Both the position numbers and the translations under genes were made by a program. Shown one piece after another: positions 21,957 through 30,696 of a stretch of DNA of 64,000 nt. The notes beneath the pieces were generated by a model that saw nothing but the letters and a program-made list of their open reading frames with translations, made no database searches and had not been told where the DNA came from. The DNA is from Saussurea involucrata (lineage: Eukaryota; Streptophyta; Magnoliopsida; Asterales; Asteraceae), in assembly GCA_033807775.1 (NCBI GenBank), contig CM066312.1, positions 31,965,696-32,029,695 of the forward strand, read 5' to 3'. Positions within the stretch are counted from its first letter, which is position 1. Every line of letters begins with the position of its first letter.

Positions 21957-24900
21957 TCAGATTTTGGCATCTTTGAAATCGTTGTAGCTTCTGTTGTCTC
22001 TGCCGACTTTTCTGATCTCTTTGTAGAATCTGATGCAGAGTTCTCTTAGGCGGATTGTTGAGTCTATTTCTCTGATGAAAGTATCTGCATCATCTCTATC
22101 CATTTTCTCTGTACCTCTGTATTTTACAAGGCTTGCTCTGAATTTGCTCAGAGTACTGGTTGCGTACTTCTGACAATCCATGAGTACAAAAAGTTTAACC
22201 TGGTGTTGTGGGTTTTGAAATACTAACCCAAATCTTGGTTCTCTGATGATTGAGTTGGGCACAGCGTCTGGTGGGCAGCGATCTTCTGGTGGTCGTAGAT
22301 CTAGATGTTTGAGACCAAGATCCTTTCCCAGCTGAAAATCTATCATGCTGTATAGCAGAAGCTTTTCCCTCATCGCTTTTCTCAACACTTGATAGGCTCT
22401 GGTATTAGGCTCTGTGTTGTAGTTGTCTTTTGTCCATTGCAGAAGGTCAGGTAGATCATAAGGATTGATGTTTCTTAAGTCAGCATCAGCGAAGGTAGAT
22501 TCTGAATTGTTCTCTCTTCTGACTTTGTAAAGATTGTACCTGACCCTTGGATAGGTTCTTGTGAAGGAGAATCTGCAGAAGATCACCTTTTTGATTTTGT
22601 GAATTGAGAAGACATCTGCTTTGGTTCTTGGCTTTGTTCTTGTGAAGATGTTCTCAAATTCTTCTCTGATCCTTGGATCTGTCACATGATCTACTGGATG
22701 ATTTGTCTGATAGGATTGTTTGTAGAGGTATTTGTATACCACTTCTTCCATCTTTTCATGTGTTGGACCAGGTCGTGGAATTTGTCTTCTGAGACTCTCC
22801 ATCTGTTGAACAACTTCTGCAGCTCTACCAGTTAGAGGAATTTCTGACAGAGGCTTCAATCCATGTGCCCAGTCAACTTCTTCGGGTTTTGGGGTTTGAA
22901 AGGCGTCAAACGCACTCTTCATTAGTTTTTCTGTTGGCTTTGGCAATGTTTTCTTCTTCTTTGGCTCTTCTGTCAGTATCCCTTTGCCCTTATCTTTTGC
23001 TATTGTCGTGGCAGAACCTGTTGCTTCTGTGGGTTTTGAGGTTGGCACTTCTGTTGGTTTGATGGAGGTTGCCTCTGTGGATTTTGACGATTGTGATTTA
23101 GAGGACTTTTGTGGCGATGGTTCTGTTGGCTTGACTTGCTCTGTAACCTCTGTTGGAGGTTGTTTGATGACTTCTTCTGCAAGCTCAGTTTCTGTTGATG
23201 AAGTATTGACATTAAATCTTCTTGCCATTCTGAAAGCTAAAGTGAACCTGTGCCTTTCTTCTTCTCTCTTCGCCATACGATCACTCATTATTGTGTGCAT
23301 CCTTTTCAGAACGTCAGAAGCAGAGGTCGTTGCTCTTTTTGGTTTGGTGGCAATCGACTTTCTTCTGGGTATGGTTTGGGGTGTTTCCACAGAGGTGGGT
23401 GTTTTCTCTGTGGTTTGTTCATCTGTTTCTTCCAAAATGATTACCTCAGGGGCGGTTGTTGCCTCTGTGGCTTGCTGTTCTGCTTCTGGAGTTTTGGTTT
23501 CGTCAGGAGATGATTCCACATAGATGGGTGTTGTCTCTGTGGTCTTTTGGGTTTGTTGTTGGGTTTCTTCTGGAGGGGCTTGGTTGATTGGTTCTGCTGC
23601 GATTGGTGGACTTTGTATTCCTCTGCTCGTAGCTTTCTCTCTTAGATTCTCCCCCTCAGGATTATCTGATGGACCAGGTTGGTCATCATCAGAATCATCC
23701 TGACTATTATCAGAAGTACCCTCTGCTCTGCAAGAAGTGTTGGGCTTCTTCGGTAATTCAGCTCCTGCTGCCATCAACTTTTCACAGACATCATCGCAGA
23801 GGCCAAGAAGAGTTGCTAGCTCTGCCTCTGTTTTGAATCTCATCCTTCCTACACTTTCTCTGAAATCTTTGACGAAGTTAGCATTGGCAGTGGTGAAGGA
23901 AAGGATGACGTCTGTCACTTGATTAATCACGTTCTGCCCAAGCTCTGTCAGCTGTGCTCTTGTCATGTAGTCTTTGGGTTGCATCAGCATGGTATTTCGC
24001 ATGGCTTCTTCTTGAACTTTTTGTAGGGCCTTCTGTAGATCTGCAGGAGTGATGCCCGTTGACACTGAAGTCTGTTTGTTCAATTGATCAAGGAACTTGT
24101 TGATGGAGTTCTCAATCGAAGAAGGAGTAGTTGTTGCGGCAGAAGTGGTGGATGCGGTTGCAGCAGACTTCATCTGTGAGATGGCAGTTTTCACCTCTGT
24201 GGACAGGTTGTCCATTTTGGTGTTCAGGTTTAGCAGTGCCAGTGATGTTGTCTCTGCAAAAGATTTGAAAGAGCTTTGCAACTCTTTCAAGGTTTGGTTC
24301 ACAGAGGTCTCAAGGGTTTGGAACTCATCCCTTGTAACTTGTGTTCCGGTGGTAACCTCTGGAGGAACACATTCGTCTCCAGAGTGAATCCCTGTTCTTG
24401 GGATACCTTCTTTCATTCCTGTTTGTACGTTGAGAATGGAAGGATTTCCTTCTGATCCTTGAGAAGAAACATGAGTTTCAATCTCTACAGAAGTTCTGTG
24501 AAGAACAGTGTCCAAATCCACTCCAGAGGTGGTTATTGGAATGTCCTTCTGTTGACTGGGAGACTTGTCTAGAGTCTCTTCGTCTCTGTGCTCACTACTT
24601 CTCTCTGAAAGAAGTTTTGGTCCTAATGTGTGCGTGGCAGAGGAAACGAATTCCTCTGAAGGGTGTTCAAGGGTGATCTGGGGCGACTGATCACGAACAA
24701 TAGTTGAGTCTCTTTGAGGAGACTCCCTAGGTATGGATTCCCCGGTTTCTGTGGGCGCAGAGGTTGAAAGAGTAACCTCTGGCTGGATGGGTTGGGTTAG
24801 GATCGAGCTGTGCTGCTCTTTTTCAATAACTCCTTCTGCAGCTAGACCTGCGGAGTTAGAAATGTGGGTTGCACTGAGAGTTGGTTTTGGTTGTGTGCCT

Positions 24901-25646
24901 CTATTTATCCAGGCATCTTTTCTTGCTCCTTCCTCTGTTAAGCATCCAAGCACTACTTCATTTTCTATCATATCATCCTCTGTAACTATCCTATGGCTTG
25001 GTGCTTCTTCCCTAAGTTCTGTGGAAGTTCCTTGCTCTGGTCGTAATTGGTCATACACTTGATGAGATCCAAATAATCTCATGACATGTGGATGATAGAG
25101 ACCCTTACGTATCCAGACAGCTTCTTCATCTGAATCTGTCTCTAAGATCTCTAATTCTGTTTCCGTTGTTGCTAATCCCTCTTTTTGTACAACTTCGGCC
25201 CCTTTTTCTTTCTCTTCTTCCATCATGTTCTCAGAAGCCTCTGTAATTTCACCTCTGTTCCATTCAGCTTCAGTTTGTTCTATTTCTTCTGAAGCTGGGT
25301 TTGGACTTCTTCTGTGGACATCCAATCCTTGAATGAAAGGGTTTTGTAAAATAACAGGGGTTTCGGCTGGTTGATTTCTGGGTGTTGTGTCATCTTCTTG
25401 CAGATGTGTGTCAATGCCAGAAATGAAGAAATCTTGTTCTTCTGGAGAGTGGTGGTCGAGAGGTTGTGCCGTCCACCCTGCTGTATTTAGGGTGTTGGCA
25501 ATTTCAGGGTTCTGTAAGAAGTCGTTCAGGTCTCCTTGGTGAGCAAATCTATCTGGAGATTGATAGGGTGATTGATACCTTTTTGTAGCCATTTCTTCTT
25601 CTGCAACTTCTTCTTCAGCAGTTTCCTCTTCTGCAATGGTTACCAA
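21957..25646 (-). CDS. Element C extra ORF, part 2 (1229 codons, function unknown)
   Basis: This long open frame has no stop but no ATG at its edge (first codon of the open run used here is TTG); it is the downstream part of the extra ORF. The N-terminal third is acidic. The middle has a helical region near residues 470-640 (QTLKELQSSFKSFAETTSL, LNLNTKMDNLSTEVK) that looks like a coiled coil. Then follow long Thr/Pro/Glu/Ser-rich tracts. The C-terminal 250 residues form a denser, probably folded module with FADADLRNINPYDLPDLL and YKEIRKVGRDNRSYNDF. No membrane segment is evident. Similar C-terminal modules occur, as far as I recall, in uncharacterised retrotransposon proteins of Asteraceae. 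Confidence 0.6.
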   Translation of the reverse strand: MVTIAEEETAEEEVAEEEMATKRYQSPYQSPDRFAHQGDLNDFLQNPEIANTLNTAGWTAQPLDHHSPEEQDFFISGIDTHLQEDDTTPRNQPAETPVILQNPFIQGLDVHRRSPNPASEEIEQTEAEWNRGEITEASENMMEEEKEKGAEVVQKEGLATTETELEILETDSDEEAVWIRKGLYHPHVMRLFGSHQVYDQLRPEQGTSTELREEAPSHRIVTEDDMIENEVVLGCLTEEGARKDAWINRGTQPKPTLSATHISNSAGLAAEGVIEKEQHSSILTQPIQPEVTLSTSAPTETGESIPRESPQRDSTIVRDQSPQITLEHPSEEFVSSATHTLGPKLLSERSSEHRDEETLDKSPSQQKDIPITTSGVDLDTVLHRTSVEIETHVSSQGSEGNPSILNVQTGMKEGIPRTGIHSGDECVPPEVTTGTQVTRDEFQTLETSVNQTLKELQSSFKSFAETTSLALLNLNTKMDNLSTEVKTAISQMKSAATASTTSAATTTPSSIENSINKFLDQLNKQTSVSTGITPADLQKALQKVQEEAMRNTMLMQPKDYMTRAQLTELGQNVINQVTDVILSFTTANANFVKDFRESVGRMRFKTEAELATLLGLCDDVCEKLMAAGAELPKKPNTSCRAEGTSDNSQDDSDDDQPGPSDNPEGENLREKATSRGIQSPPIAAEPINQAPPEETQQQTQKTTETTPIYVESSPDETKTPEAEQQATEATTAPEVIILEETDEQTTEKTPTSVETPQTIPRRKSIATKPKRATTSASDVLKRMHTIMSDRMAKREEERHRFTLAFRMARRFNVNTSSTETELAEEVIKQPPTEVTEQVKPTEPSPQKSSKSQSSKSTEATSIKPTEVPTSKPTEATGSATTIAKDKGKGILTEEPKKKKTLPKPTEKLMKSAFDAFQTPKPEEVDWAHGLKPLSEIPLTGRAAEVVQQMESLRRQIPRPGPTHEKMEEVVYKYLYKQSYQTNHPVDHVTDPRIREEFENIFTRTKPRTKADVFSIHKIKKVIFCRFSFTRTYPRVRYNLYKVRRENNSESTFADADLRNINPYDLPDLLQWTKDNYNTEPNTRAYQVLRKAMREKLLLYSMIDFQLGKDLGLKHLDLRPPEDRCPPDAVPNSIIREPRFGLVFQNPQHQVKLFVLMDCQKYATSTLSKFRASLVKYRGTEKMDRDDADTFIREIDSTIRLRELCIRFYKEIRKVGRDNRSYNDFKDAKI

Positions 25647-27097
25647 CTTTGCAAGTGATTTACCATGCCTCTTTTTGGTTTTCCTCCTCTTAGGATTTGG
25701 TGCCCCTTCTTCTGTTGATTTGATCTTTTCTTCTTCACTTTTGGGGAGGAGGGAGGAGCAGAGGAGCCAATTTCTGTGGCATGAGGAGGTGAGGGTTGAT
25801 CTTCTGCAGCGCTTGTTGAGGTGCCTTCTGCAGTTTTCCTCTTCTTAGCTTTTGGAGTAGATGCAGAGGTTCTTGATGAAGACTTATTTCCCATTAGTTC
25901 TGCACGTTTGGCTATAAAGCTGAGTTGAATAGCCATGTGCTTTGCTAACTTCTGATCCTTTTCTTTTTGAGTGGAAAGAGGTTTTGCTATCATTGTTCCT
26001 AGGGGGACACCTAAACGCGGGGGTGTCATAGGACTCGGTTTGGGAGTTCTATGATCGCGTATATACTCTTTCTTAAGGGATTTATTCGATGCGTATTGCA
26101 GAAGCTTCTTTGACAAAGGTCTGCAGTGTGAGTAGCCATCAGCATGATCAGTGGGGGTATTCTTGTTCATTGGGAACTGTTTGGGAGTTGGCCCTTCCAT
26201 TGGCCAATTTTGGATTAGCAGCAGAGGTTCGAACAGTACTCCTAATATTTTTTGGAATTGCAGAGGTGGTAGAATGTTGGGATCGTTCTCTTTGACCCTT
26301 TTCGAGTTGTTCTTTCTGTCGATGGTGTTTATGATCTCTTGCATCATTATGGTCGCATAATCTAGTGGAAGATCATAGTAAACCCCATACATGATGCTCA
26401 AGATTTGATGTGAGCTCTGGTCAATACTGCCTATCTTTCCTGTCAGGCATCTGTTAAGAATAGAGAACAAAGTGTTCCACAGAGGTGGTAATCGGCCTCT
26501 GCGAAAGTCATTTCTCTTCCGTAGTTGGGTGTTGTACCCAAGCATTTCCACGAATCGACAGAGCTCTTCGTCTGTTGGTTGCTCTGCATAACTCTTCAAT
26601 CCCAGAAGACCCCTTGTTGGTAGGTTGAATTCAAGTGAGAACATTGTTCTGTTGAACTTGATTTCAAGATGCTCAGATTTATCAGGTCTTGAAATGTACC
26701 CTTTGATAAGAGAATCGTCTTTATCAAATCGGCAGCTTTGCCAAAATTGGTTCAAATAACGGACTGGAATTTTGTTCGGGGTTCTTGATAGTAGAGGGAA
26801 GAGGACATGATTCTCCATGATGTTCAGAAGTATGGCATGGGCTTCGCCGAAAGTAGTGGGTGAGGGGACCAAATAGCAGTTGTTGGATTTGATAGGAAGA
26901 ATGGCTTCGAAATGATCCTTTGCTATAAAGTTTTGCAAGTGTGTCGTCGGAGCAAAGTCTGCTGAGTCCCCGGAATCTTGTTGTTCAATATTTCTTGCAA
27001 GGCTGGGGTTTTCAGAATGTTCTGAATGTGCAGGGGAGTGTTCCGGTGAGTTCGCCGGAGAGAGTTCAGAGGATGTAGCTCGAGAAGATGAAGCCAT
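25640..27097 (-). CDS. Element C extra ORF, part 1 (485 codons, ATG start)
   Basis: The ATG at 27097 (MASSSRATSSELSP) opens a frame with a Ser/Pro-rich N-terminus and a globular module of about residues 45-330 (LLNIMENHVLFPLLSRTPNK, YLNQFWQSCRFDKDDSL, QPTDEELCRFVEMLGY). It is a distant match to the N-terminal modules of A2 and B. Basic clusters PKAKKRKTAEG and PKVKKKRSNQQKKG resemble nuclear localisation signals. It ends at TAA (25640-25642), overlapping part 2 in the -1 frame. A TATA box lies about 100 bp upstream. Function unknown. Confidence 0.65.
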   Translation of the reverse strand: MASSSRATSSELSPANSPEHSPAHSEHSENPSLARNIEQQDSGDSADFAPTTHLQNFIAKDHFEAILPIKSNNCYLVPSPTTFGEAHAILLNIMENHVLFPLLSRTPNKIPVRYLNQFWQSCRFDKDDSLIKGYISRPDKSEHLEIKFNRTMFSLEFNLPTRGLLGLKSYAEQPTDEELCRFVEMLGYNTQLRKRNDFRRGRLPPLWNTLFSILNRCLTGKIGSIDQSSHQILSIMYGVYYDLPLDYATIMMQEIINTIDRKNNSKRVKENDPNILPPLQFQKILGVLFEPLLLIQNWPMEGPTPKQFPMNKNTPTDHADGYSHCRPLSKKLLQYASNKSLKKEYIRDHRTPKPSPMTPPRLGVPLGTMIAKPLSTQKEKDQKLAKHMAIQLSFIAKRAELMGNKSSSRTSASTPKAKKRKTAEGTSTSAAEDQPSPPHATEIGSSAPPSSPKVKKKRSNQQKKGHQILRGGKPKRGMVNHLQSW

Positions 27098-28511
27098 TTG
27101 ATTTTAAGAATAAGATTTTTGCAAGCTTTTTGCAGGGTTTCGCCGGAGAAGAAGATGAGAGTTTGTAAAATGTTTTATGAGAGGGTAAGCTTTGTTTTTA
27201 TAGGATGGTAAAACGGTAGAATTCGAAAGAGTAAAATATATGGCAATGGATTAAAGTTTGGAATTCGCACTCGAGTTTGAGCGGCGGGTTCAACTTTCCA
27301 AATAAAAACGTTCCATGTACACCCAATGAAAATGGGACACGTAGGCCTTGTCAGAATATGACAGGACGTCGTGCGCGGCCCATTAATGCTAGGCGCGTGA
27401 GGTTGGTTTTAGCCATATGAGTTTCACTCGCAGTAACAGTAACCGTTATTACCACAGATAACAAAATGGCAGAACTTTTGTGTTTTACAGAAGCTCTGTG
27501 ATTTTGAAAATCTTGAGTTTTAACCTTTTCTCATATATCTCATTGTTGTCATGACTCTGAAGGTTCTTCTTTGAACGAAAACGTTTGTAAAGACATTGGA
27601 GAGGATCAATAGGATTTTGTCAAGAAATTTTACTCACAGAGGTTTTGTAGCTCTGATGGAACTTGCAGAAGCTCTGCGAGAGCCAGCAGAAGCTCTATGA
27701 GAGAAAAAATCTTATAACTTGAATTCTATTAACTTTCTGATCATCCAATTTTTGATCTGTGTTAAGAGATGTTTTTCGCACATTTTTGAAGGTTGGTGTC
27801 CGAGAAAACTATTTTGATAAACGTTTTGTTCGAGAAGGTCATGGTGTGTGTTGTCGGTTTCCGAGATAACATTCCAAAAGATCGACAGAAGGTTAATTTG
27901 TGATCACAGAGCATATTTCCTGCAGAAGCTCTGTTGAGCTCAGCAGAAGCTCTATGACCTTAAATTTCTCCTATTTCGAATTTTGTTAAACCTTTTGAAC
28001 TTTTGATTTTTGAAATGTTATTCATAGTATATTTAGGACATATTTGACAATTCTTGTCCTAGAAAACTGTTTTCTAAAAACCTTTCGTGCGAGAGACATA
28101 CCTTTTGGTTCTTCTGTTCTCGGCAGTTTTGTCTTTCTTCTGTCGATGGAGAATTATCGACATTCTTCTTTGGCTTTCCTTTGAAGGATTTACCTCTGTA
28201 GATCATTTCAGGGTTCCTTTTGCTCCCCCTTGATCTAATCGCTTCTGTAGATCAAGAATTTTCCTTTTTCTCCCCCTTGATCTATGCTTGGTTCAAAGAA
28301 TGGTAAGATTTGTATTGAGCATAGATTATGTTTACCAGAGGTTCTGTAAGGGTTATCAGAAGATCTGAGCGGACCCACAGAGGCTCTGTAAACAATTTAT
28401 TTTATATATATAAAAAATATAAACTGAAATAAATTTATCAATGCCATAACTTAGTAATAATAGATATTTATACTTATTTACAGAAGATAAAGCTATACTT
28501 ACAGAGGATTT
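27098..28511 (-). promoter_or_regulatory. Element C spacer: putative promoter plus degenerate tandem repeat
   Basis: The TATA box CCTATAAAAACA (minus, 27193-27204), ACGTGTCC (plus GGACACGT at 27335-27342) and a CCAAT box (plus CCAAT near 27323) stand upstream of the extra ORF start. From 27488 to about 28150 there are about three diverged units of 180-260 bp. The 10-mer CAGAAGCTCT occurs at 27488, 27666, 27687, 27923 and 27944, twice per unit and 21 bp apart in the last two units. No open frame. Confidence 0.5.
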
Positions 28512-29379
28512 TCACACCATGTTTATCATTCCCAACTTACCCACCAAGAAGTTGAATCTTTTCTCGTCTAATGCTTTGGTGAATAAGTCAGCGAGTTGAT
28601 ATTCTGTGGGCACGAAATGCATTTCGATTGTACCGTATTCAACATGATGTTTCAAGAAATGATACCTTATATCGATATGCTTGGTTTTTGAGTGTTGCAC
28701 AGGGTTGGCAGAGATAGCAATAGCACTTTTGGAATCACAGAAGATGGGTATTTTGAACAGAATGTGGCCGTAGTCTTTTAGCTGAGTCTTCATCCATAGA
28801 ACCTGAGAACAACAGCTAGCGGCAGCAACGTATTCAGCTTCTGCAGTGGATGTGGAGACACAATTCTGCTTCTTGGAGGTCCAACTGACTAGTTTACCAC
28901 CTAGGAATTGACAACTTCCAGAGGTACTCTTTCTGTCGAGCATGCATCCTCCATAGTCTGAATTTGTATAAGCTTTAAGACTAAAACCAGAGTTCTGTGG
29001 ATACCAGAGACCAAGATTGTTGGTCCCCTTCAGGTATCTAAAGATTCTTTTTACAACATCATAATGTGATTTCTTTGGATTAGCTTGATAACGTGCACAA
29101 AGACATGTGGCATGCATAATGTCAGGTCTGCTTGCTGTTAAGTATAACAGAGATCCAATCATGCCTCTGTAGAGAGTACATTCTACAGAAATACCATTTG
29201 GATCTAAGAATAACTTATTTCCAGTGGCCATTGGAGTCTTCATTGCAGAGGTATCAGAGAGATTATATTTTAAAAGTATGTCAGAGACATATTTGGCTTG
29301 ATTTATAAAAATTCCCTCTGAAGATTGTTTGACTTGTAGTCCGAGGAAGAATGTTAATTCTCCCATCATACTCATTTCA
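28445..29379 (-). repeat. Minus-strand arm of the C inverted duplication (RNase H)
   Basis: 935 bp, exact complement of 29725-30659 with no length change (positions pair so that they sum to 59104). It encodes from MSMMGELTFFLGL through the RNase H end ADLFTKALDEKRF (frame 28512-29379) and the following noncoding bases. The two protein translations are identical by eye. Confidence 0.93.
28512..29379 (-). pseudogene. Element C RT C-terminal part and RNase H, sense copy
   Basis: Sense-strand copy from MSMMGELTFF to GKLGMINMV, including GSCQFLGGKLVSW and AEAEYVAAASC. It is separated from the upstream RT by the inverted block, and the residues before it (29380-29537) come from misjoined sequence. 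The YVDD motif is missing from this strand. Confidence 0.88.
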
Positions 29380-29422
29380 TAGATATTTATACTCACTTTA
29401 TCTTCTGTAAATAAGTATAAAT

Positions 29423-30659
29423 ATCCAAGAAGAGGTTTACGTAAATCAGCCACCAGGTTTTGAAAGCTCAAAGTTTCCAAGGCATGTATACTACCTTGAA
29501 AAGGCTCTATACGGACTGAAACAGGCTCCAAGAGCATGGTACGAACGCCTTTCTACCTTCCTTCTAGTAAATGGCTACAACAGAGGTACAACAGATACTA
29601 CCTTATTCTATAAACGCAAAAATAGTGAGACAATGCTTGTACAAATATACGTAGATGACATAATTTTTGGGTCTACAAATTCAGAAGAGTGCAAATTTTT
29701 TGAAAAACTCATGCAGAGTGAGTTTGAAATGAGTATGATGGGAGAATTAACATTCTTCCTCGGACTACAAGTCAAACAATCTTCAGAGGGAATTTTTATA
29801 AATCAAGCCAAATATGTCTCTGACATACTTTTAAAATATAATCTCTCTGATACCTCTGCAATGAAGACTCCAATGGCCACTGGAAATAAGTTATTCTTAG
29901 ATCCAAATGGTATTTCTGTAGAATGTACTCTCTACAGAGGCATGATTGGATCTCTGTTATACTTAACAGCAAGCAGACCTGACATTATGCATGCCACATG
30001 TCTTTGTGCACGTTATCAAGCTAATCCAAAGAAATCACATTATGATGTTGTAAAAAGAATCTTTAGATACCTGAAGGGGACCAACAATCTTGGTCTCTGG
30101 TATCCACAGAACTCTGGTTTTAGTCTTAAAGCTTATACAAATTCAGACTATGGAGGATGCATGCTCGACAGAAAGAGTACCTCTGGAAGTTGTCAATTCC
30201 TAGGTGGTAAACTAGTCAGTTGGACCTCCAAGAAGCAGAATTGTGTCTCCACATCCACTGCAGAAGCTGAATACGTTGCTGCCGCTAGCTGTTGTTCTCA
30301 GGTTCTATGGATGAAGACTCAGCTAAAAGACTACGGCCACATTCTGTTCAAAATACCCATCTTCTGTGATTCCAAAAGTGCTATTGCTATCTCTGCCAAC
30401 CCTGTGCAACACTCAAAAACCAAGCATATCGATATAAGGTATCATTTCTTGAAACATCATGTTGAATACGGTACAATCGAAATGCATTTCGTGCCCACAG
30501 AATATCAACTCGCTGACTTATTCACCAAAGCATTAGACGAGAAAAGATTCAACTTCTTGGTGGGTAAGTTGGGAATGATAAACATGGTGTGAAAATCCTC
30601 TGTAAGTATAGCTTTATCTTCTGTAAATAAGTATAAATATCTATTATTACTAAGTTATG
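29423..30659 (+). pseudogene. Inverted (antisense) copy of C RT/RNase H containing YVDD
   Basis: On the plus strand a continuous frame runs from QEEVYVNQPPGFESS through LKQAPRAWYERLS, MLVQIYVDDIIFGSTN and on to the RNase H end at 30592. The first 180 bp (29423-29602) are the inverse of 30697-30876 in the native pol. Bases 29603-29724, with the YVDD codons, exist only here. This copy is antisense to the element's transcript. Confidence 0.92.
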
Positions 30660-30696
30660 AAATAAGAAGGGAAATAAGTTATTCTTAGATCCAAAT
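30660..30696. repeat. Templated filler at the inversion junction
   Basis: Bases 30670-30699 repeat 29882-29911 exactly (30 bp beginning GGAAATAAGTTATTC). This is a small copy from inside the inverted block placed at its edge. Confidence 0.85.

Noticed and set aside
22984..23523. 179-codon open frame on the plus strand, antisense to the C extra ORF
   Set aside because: It is the mirror of a Thr/Pro/Glu-rich low-complexity coding stretch; no domain and no start context support it.
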